Below are positions 55,792 through 64,000 of a stretch of 64,000 nucleotides of DNA, piece after piece. Each line of letters starts with the position of its first letter. Position 1 is the stretch's first letter. The DNA lies in assembly GCF_003473485.1 (NCBI RefSeq), contig NC_053043.1, positions 30,790,576 to 30,854,575 of the forward strand, in the 5' to 3' direction. This DNA comes from Medicago truncatula (taxonomy: Eukaryota > Streptophyta > Magnoliopsida > Fabales > Fabaceae). A model generated the notes under the pieces. It saw only the letters and a program-made list of their open reading frames with translations. It was not told the DNA's origin and made no database searches. Position numbers and translations under genes: made by a program.

Positions 55792-55911
55792 AGGTGCGAT
55801 CATACCAGCACTAATGCACCGGATCCCATCAGAACTCCGCAGTTAAGCGTGCTTGGGCGAGAGTAGTACTAGGATGGGTGACCTCCTGGGAAGTCCTTGT
55901 GTTGCACCTCT
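55792..55911 (+). rRNA. 5S rRNA, copy 191
   Basis: Consensus. Short spacer (284). Confidence 0.97.
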
Positions 55912-56075
55912 TTTTGCCAAAATTTCGTGTTCTTTTTGTTAATTAGCGTAATTTTACGTCGTTCCGTTAATTTACGCTACCTAACACTCTATTAGTTAAT
56001 TAATTAGCGTAGTTTGACGTCTTTTTTGAAAAATAAATTAGAAATGCATATATACAATTACAACGCTTTACTCTC

Positions 56076-56195
56076 AGGTGCGATCATACCAGCACTAATG
56101 CACCGGATCCCATCAGAACTCCGCAGTTAAGCGTGCTTGGGCGAGAGTAGTACTAGGATGGGTGACCTCCTGGGAAGTCCTTGTGTTGCACCTCT
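56076..56195 (+). rRNA. 5S rRNA, copy 192
   Basis: Consensus. Short spacer (284). Confidence 0.97.
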
Positions 56196-56359
56196 TTTTG
56201 CCAAAATTTCGTGTTCTTTTTGTTAATTAGCGTAATTTTACGTCGTTCCGTTAATTTACGCTACCTAACACTCTATTAGTTAATTAATTAGCGTAGTTTG
56301 ACGTCTTTTTTGAAAAATAAATTAGAAATGCATATATACAATTACAACGCTTTACTCTC

Positions 56360-56479
56360 AGGTGCGATCATACCAGCACTAATGCACCGGATCCCATCAG
56401 AACTCCGCAGTTAAGCGTGCTTGGGCGAGAGTAGTACTAGGATGGGTGACCTCCTGGGAAGTCCTTGTGTTGCACCTCT
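56360..56479 (+). rRNA. 5S rRNA, copy 193
   Basis: Consensus. Short spacer (284). Confidence 0.97.
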
Positions 56480-56643
56480 TTTTGCCAAAATTTCGTGTTC
56501 TTTTTGTTAATTAGCGTAATTTTACGTCGTTCCGTTAATTTACGCTACCTAACACTCTATTAGTTAATTAATTAGCGTAGTTTGACGTCTTTTTTGAAAA
56601 ATAAATTAGAAATGCATATATACAATTACAACGCTTTACTCTC

Positions 56644-56763
56644 AGGTGCGATCATACCAGCACTAATGCACCGGATCCCATCAGAACTCCGCAGTTAAGC
56701 GTGCTTGGGCGAGAGTAGTACTAGGATGGGTGACCTCCTGGGAAGTCCTTGTGTTGCACCTCT
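56644..56763 (+). rRNA. 5S rRNA, copy 194
   Basis: Consensus. Long spacer, three bases short (316). Confidence 0.97.
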
Positions 56764-56959
56764 TTTTGCCAAAATTTCGTGTTCTTTTTGTTAATTAGCG
56801 TAATTTTACGTCGTTTTGAAAATAAACTTCGATTGTATTTCATTTTTCCGTTAATTTACGCTACCTAACACTCTATTAGTTAATTAATTAGCGTAGTTTG
56901 ACGTCTTTTTTGAAAAATAAATTAGAAATGCATATATACAATTACAACGCTTTACTCTC

Positions 56960-57079
56960 AGGTGCGATCATACCAGCACTAATGCACCGGATCCCATCAG
57001 AACTCCGCAGTTAAGCGTGCTTGGGCGAGAGTAGTACTAGGATGGGTGACCTCCTGGGAAGTCCTTGTGTTGCACCTCT
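56960..57079 (+). rRNA. 5S rRNA, copy 195
   Basis: Consensus. Short spacer (284). Confidence 0.97.
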
Positions 57080-57243
57080 TTTTGCCAAAATTTCGTGTTC
57101 TTTTTGTTAATTAGCGTAATTTTACGTCGTTCCGTTAATTTACGCTACCTAACACTCTATTAGTTAATTAATTAGCGTAGTTTGACGTCTTTTTTGAAAA
57201 ATAAATTAGAAATGCATATATACAATTACAACGCTTTACTCTC

Positions 57244-57363
57244 AGGTGCGATCATACCAGCACTAATGCACCGGATCCCATCAGAACTCCGCAGTTAAGC
57301 GTGCTTGGGCGAGAGTAGTACTAGGATGGGTGACCTCCTGGGAAGTCCTTGTGTTGCACCTCT
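57244..57363 (+). rRNA. 5S rRNA, copy 196
   Basis: Consensus. Short spacer (284). Confidence 0.97.
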
Positions 57364-57527
57364 TTTTGCCAAAATTTCGTGTTCTTTTTGTTAATTAGCG
57401 TAATTTTACGTCGTTCCGTTAATTTACGCTACCTAACACTCTATTAGTTAATTAATTAGCGTAGTTTGACGTCTTTTTTGAAAAATAAATTAGAAATGCA
57501 TATATACAATTACAACGCTTTACTCTC

Positions 57528-57647
57528 AGGTGCGATCATACCAGCACTAATGCACCGGATCCCATCAGAACTCCGCAGTTAAGCGTGCTTGGGCGAGAGT
57601 AGTACTAGGATGGGTGACCTCCTGGGAAGTCCTTGTGTTGCACCTCT
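57528..57647 (+). rRNA. 5S rRNA, copy 197
   Basis: Consensus. Short spacer (284). Confidence 0.97.
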
Positions 57648-57811
57648 TTTTGCCAAAATTTCGTGTTCTTTTTGTTAATTAGCGTAATTTTACGTCGTTC
57701 CGTTAATTTACGCTACCTAACACTCTATTAGTTAATTAATTAGCGTAGTTTGACGTCTTTTTTGAAAAATAAATTAGAAATGCATATATACAATTACAAC
57801 GCTTTACTCTC

Positions 57812-57931
57812 AGGTGCGATCATACCAGCACTAATGCACCGGATCCCATCAGAACTCCGCAGTTAAGCGTGCTTGGGCGAGAGTAGTACTAGGATGGGTG
57901 ACCTCCTGGGAAGTCCTTGTGTTGCACCTCT
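57812..57931 (+). rRNA. 5S rRNA, copy 198
   Basis: Consensus. Short spacer, two T losses including the backup T-run (282). Confidence 0.97.
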
Positions 57932-58093
57932 TTTTGCCAAAATTTCGTGTTCTTTTGTTAATTAGCGTAATTTTACGTCGTTCCGTTAATTTACGCTACC
58001 TAACACTCTATTAGTTAATTAATTAGCGTAGTTTGACGTCTTTTTGAAAAATAAATTAGAAATGCATATATACAATTACAACGCTTTACTCTC

Positions 58094-58213
58094 AGGTGCG
58101 ATCATACCAGCACTAATGCACCGGATCCCATCAGAACTCCGCAGTTAAGCGTGCTTGGGCGAGAGTAGTACTAGGATGGGTGACCTCCTGGGAAGTCCTT
58201 GTGTTGCACCTCT
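58094..58213 (+). rRNA. 5S rRNA, copy 199
   Basis: Consensus. Long spacer, three bases short (316). Confidence 0.97.
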
Positions 58214-58409
58214 TTTTGCCAAAATTTCGTGTTCTTTTTGTTAATTAGCGTAATTTTACGTCGTTTTTGAAAATAACTTCGATTGTATTTCATTTTTCCG
58301 TTAATTTACGCTACCTAACACTCTATTAGTTAATTAATTAGCGTAGTTTGACGTCTTTTTTGAAAAATAAATTAGAAATGCATATATACAATTACAACGC
58401 TTTACTCTC

Positions 58410-58529
58410 AGGTGCGATCATACCAGCACTAATGCACCGGATCCCATCAGAACTCCGCAGTTAAGCGTGCTTGGGCGAGAGTAGTACTAGGATGGGTGAC
58501 CTCCTGGGAAGTCCTTGTGTTGCACCTCT
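58410..58529 (+). rRNA. 5S rRNA, copy 200
   Basis: Consensus gene with TTTT terminator. Short spacer (283). Confidence 0.97.
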
Positions 58530-58692
58530 TTTGCCAAAATTTCGTGTTCTTTTTGTTAATTAGCGTAATTTTACGTCGTTCCGTTAATTTACGCTACCTA
58601 ACACTCTATTAGTTAATTAATTAGCGTAGTTTGACGTCTTTTTTGAAAAATAAATTAGAAATGCATATATACAATTACAACGCTTTACTCTC

Positions 58693-58812
58693 AGGTGCGA
58701 TCATACCAGCACTAATGCACCGGATCCCATCAGAACTCCGCAGTTAAGCGTGCTTGGGCGAGAGTAGTACTAGGATGGGTGACCTCCTGGGAAGTCCTTG
58801 TGTTGCACCTCT
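58693..58812 (+). rRNA. 5S rRNA, copy 201
   Basis: Consensus. Short spacer (284). Confidence 0.97.
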
Positions 58813-58976
58813 TTTTGCCAAAATTTCGTGTTCTTTTTGTTAATTAGCGTAATTTTACGTCGTTCCGTTAATTTACGCTACCTAACACTCTATTAGTTAA
58901 TTAATTAGCGTAGTTTGACGTCTTTTTTGAAAAATAAATTAGAAATGCATATATACAATTACAACGCTTTACTCTC

Positions 58977-59096
58977 AGGTGCGATCATACCAGCACTAAT
59001 GCACCGGATCCCATCAGAACTCCGCAGTTAAGCGTGCTTGGGCGAGAGTAGTACTAGGATGGGTGACCTCCTGGGAAGTCCTTGTGTTGCACCTCT
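58977..59096 (+). rRNA. 5S rRNA, copy 202
   Basis: Consensus. Short spacer (284). Confidence 0.97.
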
Positions 59097-59260
59097 TTTT
59101 GCCAAAATTTCGTGTTCTTTTTGTTAATTAGCGTAATTTTACGTCGTTCCGTTAATTTACGCTACCTAACACTCTATTAGTTAATTAATTAGCGTAGTTT
59201 GACGTCTTTTTTGAAAAATAAATTAGAAATGCATATATACAATTACAACGCTTTACTCTC

Positions 59261-59379
59261 AGGTGCGATCATACCAGCACTAATGCACCGGATCCATCAG
59301 AACTCCGCAGTTAAGCGTGCTTGGGCGAGAGTAGTACTAGGATGGGTGACCTCCTGGGAAGTCCTTGTGTTGCACCTCT
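59261..59379 (+). rRNA. 5S rRNA, copy 203 (1-base loss)
   Basis: 119 nt: CCC to CC at gene positions 34-36. Short spacer (283). Confidence 0.95.
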
Positions 59380-59543
59380 TTTTGCCAAAATTTCGTGTTC
59401 TTTTTGTTAATTAGCGTAATTTTACGTCGTTCCGTTAATTTACGCTACCTAACACTCTATTAGTTAATTAATTAGCGTAGTTTGACGTCTTTTTTGAAAA
59501 ATAAATTAGAAATGCATATATACAATTACAACGCTTTACTCTC

Positions 59544-59663
59544 AGGTGCGATCATACCAGCACTAATGCACCGGATCCCATCAGAACTCCGCAGTTAAGC
59601 GTGCTTGGGCGAGAGTAGTACTAGGATGGGTGACCTCCTGGGAAGTCCTTGTGTTGCACCTCT
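59544..59663 (+). rRNA. 5S rRNA, copy 204
   Basis: Consensus. Long spacer, one A short (318). Confidence 0.97.
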
Positions 59664-59861
59664 TTTTGCCAAAATTTCGTGTTCTTTTTGTTAATTAGCG
59701 TAATTTTACGTCGTTTTTGAAAATAAACTTCGATTGTATTTCATTTTTTCCGTTAATTTACGCTACCTAACACTCTATTAGTTAATTAATTAGCGTAGTT
59801 TGACGTCTTTTTTGAAAAATAAATTAGAAATGCATATATACAATTACAACGCTTTACTCTC

Positions 59862-59981
59862 AGGTGCGATCATACCAGCACTAATGCACCGGATCCCATC
59901 AGAACTCCGCAGTTAAGCGTGCTTGGGCGAGAGTAGTACTAGGATGGGTGACCTCCTGGGAAGTCCTTGTGTTGCACCTCT
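59862..59981 (+). rRNA. 5S rRNA, copy 205
   Basis: Consensus. Short spacer (284). Confidence 0.97.
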
Positions 59982-60145
59982 TTTTGCCAAAATTTCGTGT
60001 TCTTTTTGTTAATTAGCGTAATTTTACGTCGTTCCGTTAATTTACGCTACCTAACACTCTATTAGTTAATTAATTAGCGTAGTTTGACGTCTTTTTTGAA
60101 AAATAAATTAGAAATGCATATATACAATTACAACGCTTTACTCTC

Positions 60146-60265
60146 AGGTGCGATCATACCAGCACTAATGCACCGGATCCCATCAGAACTCCGCAGTTAA
60201 GCGTGCTTGGGCGAGAGTAGTACTAGGATGGGTGACCTCCTGGGAAGTCCTTGTGTTGCACCTCT
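60146..60265 (+). rRNA. 5S rRNA, copy 206
   Basis: Consensus. Short spacer (284). Confidence 0.97.
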
Positions 60266-60429
60266 TTTTGCCAAAATTTCGTGTTCTTTTTGTTAATTAG
60301 CGTAATTTTACGTCGTTCCGTTAATTTACGCTACCTAACACTCTATTAGTTAATTAATTAGCGTAGTTTGACGTCTTTTTTGAAAAATAAATTAGAAATG
60401 CATATATACAATTACAACGCTTTACTCTC

Positions 60430-60549
60430 AGGTGCGATCATACCAGCACTAATGCACCGGATCCCATCAGAACTCCGCAGTTAAGCGTGCTTGGGCGAGA
60501 GTAGTACTAGGATGGGTGACCTCCTGGGAAGTCCTTGTGTTGCACCTCT
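60430..60549 (+). rRNA. 5S rRNA, copy 207
   Basis: Consensus. Short spacer (284). Confidence 0.97.
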
Positions 60550-60713
60550 TTTTGCCAAAATTTCGTGTTCTTTTTGTTAATTAGCGTAATTTTACGTCGT
60601 TCCGTTAATTTACGCTACCTAACACTCTATTAGTTAATTAATTAGCGTAGTTTGACGTCTTTTTTGAAAAATAAATTAGAAATGCATATATACAATTACA
60701 ACGCTTTACTCTC

Positions 60714-60833
60714 AGGTGCGATCATACCAGCACTAATGCACCGGATCCCATCAGAACTCCGCAGTTAAGCGTGCTTGGGCGAGAGTAGTACTAGGATGGG
60801 TGACCTCCTGGGAAGTCCTTGTGTTGCACCTCT
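60714..60833 (+). rRNA. 5S rRNA, copy 208
   Basis: Consensus. Long spacer, two bases short (317). Confidence 0.97.
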
Positions 60834-61030
60834 TTTTGCCAAAATTTCGTGTTCTTTTTGTTAATTAGCGTAATTTTACGTCGTTTTTGAAAATAAACTT
60901 CGATTGTATTTCATTTTTCCGTTAATTTACGCTACCTAACACTCTATTAGTTAATTAATTAGCGTAGTTTGACGTCTTTTTTGAAAAATAAATTAGAAAT
61001 GCATATATACAATTACAACGCTTTACTCTC

Positions 61031-61150
61031 AGGTGCGATCATACCAGCACTAATGCACCGGATCCCATCAGAACTCCGCAGTTAAGCGTGCTTGGGCGAG
61101 AGTAGTACTAGGATGGGTGACCTCCTGGGAAGTCCTTGTGTTGCACCTCT
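61031..61150 (+). rRNA. 5S rRNA, copy 209
   Basis: Consensus. Short spacer (284). Confidence 0.97.
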
Positions 61151-61314
61151 TTTTGCCAAAATTTCGTGTTCTTTTTGTTAATTAGCGTAATTTTACGTCG
61201 TTCCGTTAATTTACGCTACCTAACACTCTATTAGTTAATTAATTAGCGTAGTTTGACGTCTTTTTTGAAAAATAAATTAGAAATGCATATATACAATTAC
61301 AACGCTTTACTCTC

Positions 61315-61434
61315 AGGTGCGATCATACCAGCACTAATGCACCGGATCCCATCAGAACTCCGCAGTTAAGCGTGCTTGGGCGAGAGTAGTACTAGGATGG
61401 GTGACCTCCTGGGAAGTCCTTGTGTTGCACCTCT
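61315..61434 (+). rRNA. 5S rRNA, copy 210
   Basis: Consensus. Short spacer (284). Confidence 0.97.
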
Positions 61435-61598
61435 TTTTGCCAAAATTTCGTGTTCTTTTTGTTAATTAGCGTAATTTTACGTCGTTCCGTTAATTTACGC
61501 TACCTAACACTCTATTAGTTAATTAATTAGCGTAGTTTGACGTCTTTTTTGAAAAATAAATTAGAAATGCATATATACAATTACAACGCTTTACTCTC

Positions 61599-61718
61599 AG
61601 GTGCGATCATACCAGCACTAATGCACCGGATCCCATCAGAACTCCGCAGTTAAGCGTGCTTGGGCGAGAGTAGTACTAGGATGGGTGACCTCCTGGGAAG
61701 TCCTTGTGTTGCACCTCT
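61599..61718 (+). rRNA. 5S rRNA, copy 211
   Basis: Consensus. Short spacer, T6 to T5 (283). Confidence 0.97.
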
Positions 61719-61881
61719 TTTTGCCAAAATTTCGTGTTCTTTTTGTTAATTAGCGTAATTTTACGTCGTTCCGTTAATTTACGCTACCTAACACTCTATT
61801 AGTTAATTAATTAGCGTAGTTTGACGTCTTTTTGAAAAATAAATTAGAAATGCATATATACAATTACAACGCTTTACTCTC

Positions 61882-62001
61882 AGGTGCGATCATACCAGCA
61901 CTAATGCACCGGATCCCATCAGAACTCCGCAGTTAAGCGTGCTTGGGCGAGAGTAGTACTAGGATGGGTGACCTCCTGGGAAGTCCTTGTGTTGCACCTC
62001 T
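61882..62001 (+). rRNA. 5S rRNA, copy 212
   Basis: Consensus. Short spacer (284). Confidence 0.97.
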
Positions 62002-62165
62002 TTTTGCCAAAATTTCGTGTTCTTTTTGTTAATTAGCGTAATTTTACGTCGTTCCGTTAATTTACGCTACCTAACACTCTATTAGTTAATTAATTAGCGT
62101 AGTTTGACGTCTTTTTTGAAAAATAAATTAGAAATGCATATATACAATTACAACGCTTTACTCTC

Positions 62166-62285
62166 AGGTGCGATCATACCAGCACTAATGCACCGGATCC
62201 CATCAGAACTCCGCAGTTAAGCGTGCTTGGGCGAGAGTAGTACTAGGATGGGTGACCTCCTGGGAAGTCCTTGTGTTGCACCTCT
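62166..62285 (+). rRNA. 5S rRNA, copy 213
   Basis: Consensus. Long spacer, full length (319). Confidence 0.97.
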
Positions 62286-62484
62286 TTTTGCCAAAATTTC
62301 GTGTTCTTTTTGTTAATTAGCGTAATTTTACGTCGTTTTTGAAAAATAAACTTCGATTGTATTTCATTTTTTCCGTTAATTTACGCTACCTAACACTCTA
62401 TTAGTTAATTAATTAGCGTAGTTTGACGTCTTTTTTGAAAAATAAATTAGAAATGCATATATACAATTACAACGCTTTACTCTC

Positions 62485-62604
62485 AGGTGCGATCATACCA
62501 GCACTAATGCACCGGATCCCATCAGAACTCCGCAGTTAAGCGTGCTTGGGCGAGAGTAGTACTAGGATGGGTGACCTCCTGGGAAGTCCTTGTGTTGCAC
62601 CTCT
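62485..62604 (+). rRNA. 5S rRNA, copy 214
   Basis: Consensus. Short spacer (284). Confidence 0.97.
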
Positions 62605-62768
62605 TTTTGCCAAAATTTCGTGTTCTTTTTGTTAATTAGCGTAATTTTACGTCGTTCCGTTAATTTACGCTACCTAACACTCTATTAGTTAATTAATTAG
62701 CGTAGTTTGACGTCTTTTTTGAAAAATAAATTAGAAATGCATATATACAATTACAACGCTTTACTCTC

Positions 62769-62888
62769 AGGTGCGATCATACCAGCACTAATGCACCGGA
62801 TCCCATCAGAACTCCGCAGTTAAGCGTGCTTGGGCGAGAGTAGTACTAGGATGGGTGACCTCCTGGGAAGTCCTTGTGTTGCACCTCT
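62769..62888 (+). rRNA. 5S rRNA, copy 215
   Basis: Consensus. Short spacer (284). Confidence 0.97.
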
Positions 62889-63052
62889 TTTTGCCAAAAT
62901 TTCGTGTTCTTTTTGTTAATTAGCGTAATTTTACGTCGTTCCGTTAATTTACGCTACCTAACACTCTATTAGTTAATTAATTAGCGTAGTTTGACGTCTT
63001 TTTTGAAAAATAAATTAGAAATGCATATATACAATTACAACGCTTTACTCTC

Positions 63053-63172
63053 AGGTGCGATCATACCAGCACTAATGCACCGGATCCCATCAGAACTCCG
63101 CAGTTAAGCGTGCTTGGGCGAGAGTAGTACTAGGATGGGTGACCTCCTGGGAAGTCCTTGTGTTGCACCTCT
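63053..63172 (+). rRNA. 5S rRNA, copy 216
   Basis: Consensus. Short spacer (284). Confidence 0.97.
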
Positions 63173-63336
63173 TTTTGCCAAAATTTCGTGTTCTTTTTGT
63201 TAATTAGCGTAATTTTACGTCGTTCCGTTAATTTACGCTACCTAACACTCTATTAGTTAATTAATTAGCGTAGTTTGACGTCTTTTTTGAAAAATAAATT
63301 AGAAATGCATATATACAATTACAACGCTTTACTCTC

Positions 63337-63456
63337 AGGTGCGATCATACCAGCACTAATGCACCGGATCCCATCAGAACTCCGCAGTTAAGCGTGCTTG
63401 GGCGAGAGTAGTACTAGGATGGGTGACCTCCTGGGAAGTCCTTGTGTTGCACCTCT
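63337..63456 (+). rRNA. 5S rRNA, copy 217
   Basis: Consensus. Short spacer (284). Confidence 0.97.
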
Positions 63457-63620
63457 TTTTGCCAAAATTTCGTGTTCTTTTTGTTAATTAGCGTAATTTT
63501 ACGTCGTTCCGTTAATTTACGCTACCTAACACTCTATTAGTTAATTAATTAGCGTAGTTTGACGTCTTTTTTGAAAAATAAATTAGAAATGCATATATAC
63601 AATTACAACGCTTTACTCTC

Positions 63621-63740
63621 AGGTGCGATCATACCAGCACTAATGCACCGGATCCCATCAGAACTCCGCAGTTAAGCGTGCTTGGGCGAGAGTAGTACTA
63701 GGATGGGTGACCTCCTGGGAAGTCCTTGTGTTGCACCTCT
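63621..63740 (+). rRNA. 5S rRNA, copy 218
   Basis: Consensus. Long spacer, one A short (318). Confidence 0.97.
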
Positions 63741-63938
63741 TTTTGCCAAAATTTCGTGTTCTTTTTGTTAATTAGCGTAATTTTACGTCGTTTTTGAAAA
63801 TAAACTTCGATTGTATTTCATTTTTTCCGTTAATTTACGCTACCTAACACTCTATTAGTTAATTAATTAGCGTAGTTTGACGTCTTTTTTGAAAAATAAA
63901 TTAGAAATGCATATATACAATTACAACGCTTTACTCTC

Positions 63939-64000
63939 AGGTGCGATCATACCAGCACTAATGCACCGGATCCCATCAGAACTCCGCAGTTAAGCGTGCT
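63939..64000 (+). rRNA. 5S rRNA, copy 219 (cut by window edge)
   Basis: First 62 nt of a consensus copy, ending within the A-box because the window stops. This is an edge effect, not a truncation in the genome. Confidence 0.97.

Larger units (their letters stand above)
1..64000 (+). repeat. 5S rDNA tandem array, 219 head-to-tail units
   Basis: The entire window is a direct tandem repeat of a 5S rRNA gene plus spacer. I located 219 gene starts; 218 successive intervals are 281-285 bases (157 short-class) or 292-325 bases (61 long-class, full form 319). All units are on the + strand, with no inversion, foreign insertion or gap. The first unit begins within spacer at base 1, and the last gene is cut at base 64000, so the array continues on both sides. 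Concerted evolution is the known force keeping such arrays uniform. Here almost all variation is single-base homopolymer loss, with very few substitutions. There is no gene-free stretch longer than one spacer (about 200 bases). Confidence 0.99.

Noticed and set aside
59199-59414. 71-codon open frame over copy 203
   Set aside because: Created by CCC to CC in the 5S gene. Its repeated appearance reflects the repeat, not conservation of a protein.
1-64000. CRISPR-like array (regular repeats with spacers)
   Set aside because: The unit is about 284-319 bases, the spacers are all alike rather than unique, and the repeated part is a 5S rRNA gene.
1-64000. Cassandra-type retroelements carrying 5S-like sequence
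   Set aside because: Those elements keep only a 5S-like promoter portion inside a terminal repeat. Here every gene is full length in a direct tandem array, with no primer-binding site, polypurine tract or target duplication.
1-64000. Centromeric or other satellite DNA
   Set aside because: The repeated unit contains a recognisable 120-nt 5S gene with promoter and terminator in each copy.

Overview
The whole 64 kb window is one uninterrupted tandem array of 5S ribosomal RNA genes. All copies lie head to tail on the + strand. I count 219 copies: 218 full-length or nearly so, and one cut by the right edge of the window. Both ends of the window fall inside the array, so neither border is visible. 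I found no protein gene, tRNA, other rRNA, transposon, inverted unit or unrelated insertion.

The organism is almost certainly a flowering plant, probably a eudicot. The 120-nt gene is the plant 5S sequence, with its A-box, intermediate element, C-box and BamHI site (GGATCC). Upstream sits the plant-type 5S promoter: TATATA near -27, a GC near -11 and a C at -1. A T-run follows the gene. I cannot name the species from the spacer.

Each unit is a 5' spacer with the promoter, the 120-nt gene, a TTTTT terminator, and an AT-rich 3' spacer. Two unit classes differ by one 35-base block in the 3' spacer: short (284 bases from gene start to gene start, 157 spacers) and long (319 bases, 61 spacers including shortened and degenerate forms). 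Long units are interspersed among short ones: dense and irregular in the first 3 kb, absent across 30,099-33,342, and recurring about every 3-7 units (most often 5) from about 41.5 kb on. The spacer also holds a 38-base direct duplication flanking the gene and an imperfect 15-base inverted repeat whose loop contains the 35-base length difference.

The copies are extremely uniform. Nearly all differences are single-base losses in homopolymers (TTTTTT to TTTTT, AAAAA to AAAA, GGG to GG, CCC to CC). Twenty gene copies are 119 rather than 120 nt; 12 of these lie in 36.2-48.1 kb, which may mark a stretch of poorer long-read consensus rather than biology. The few differences that look real are copy 4 (three changes in or next to the internal promoter), copy 46 (one C-box base), a T loss shared by copies 63 and 82, three related degenerate long spacers, and one 7-base spacer duplication.

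Functionally this is a 5S rDNA locus: every unit is an independent RNA polymerase III gene, and the array supplies 5S rRNA for the large ribosomal subunit. I see no evidence of a previously undescribed system. The points of interest are array architecture, homogenisation and assembly quality.
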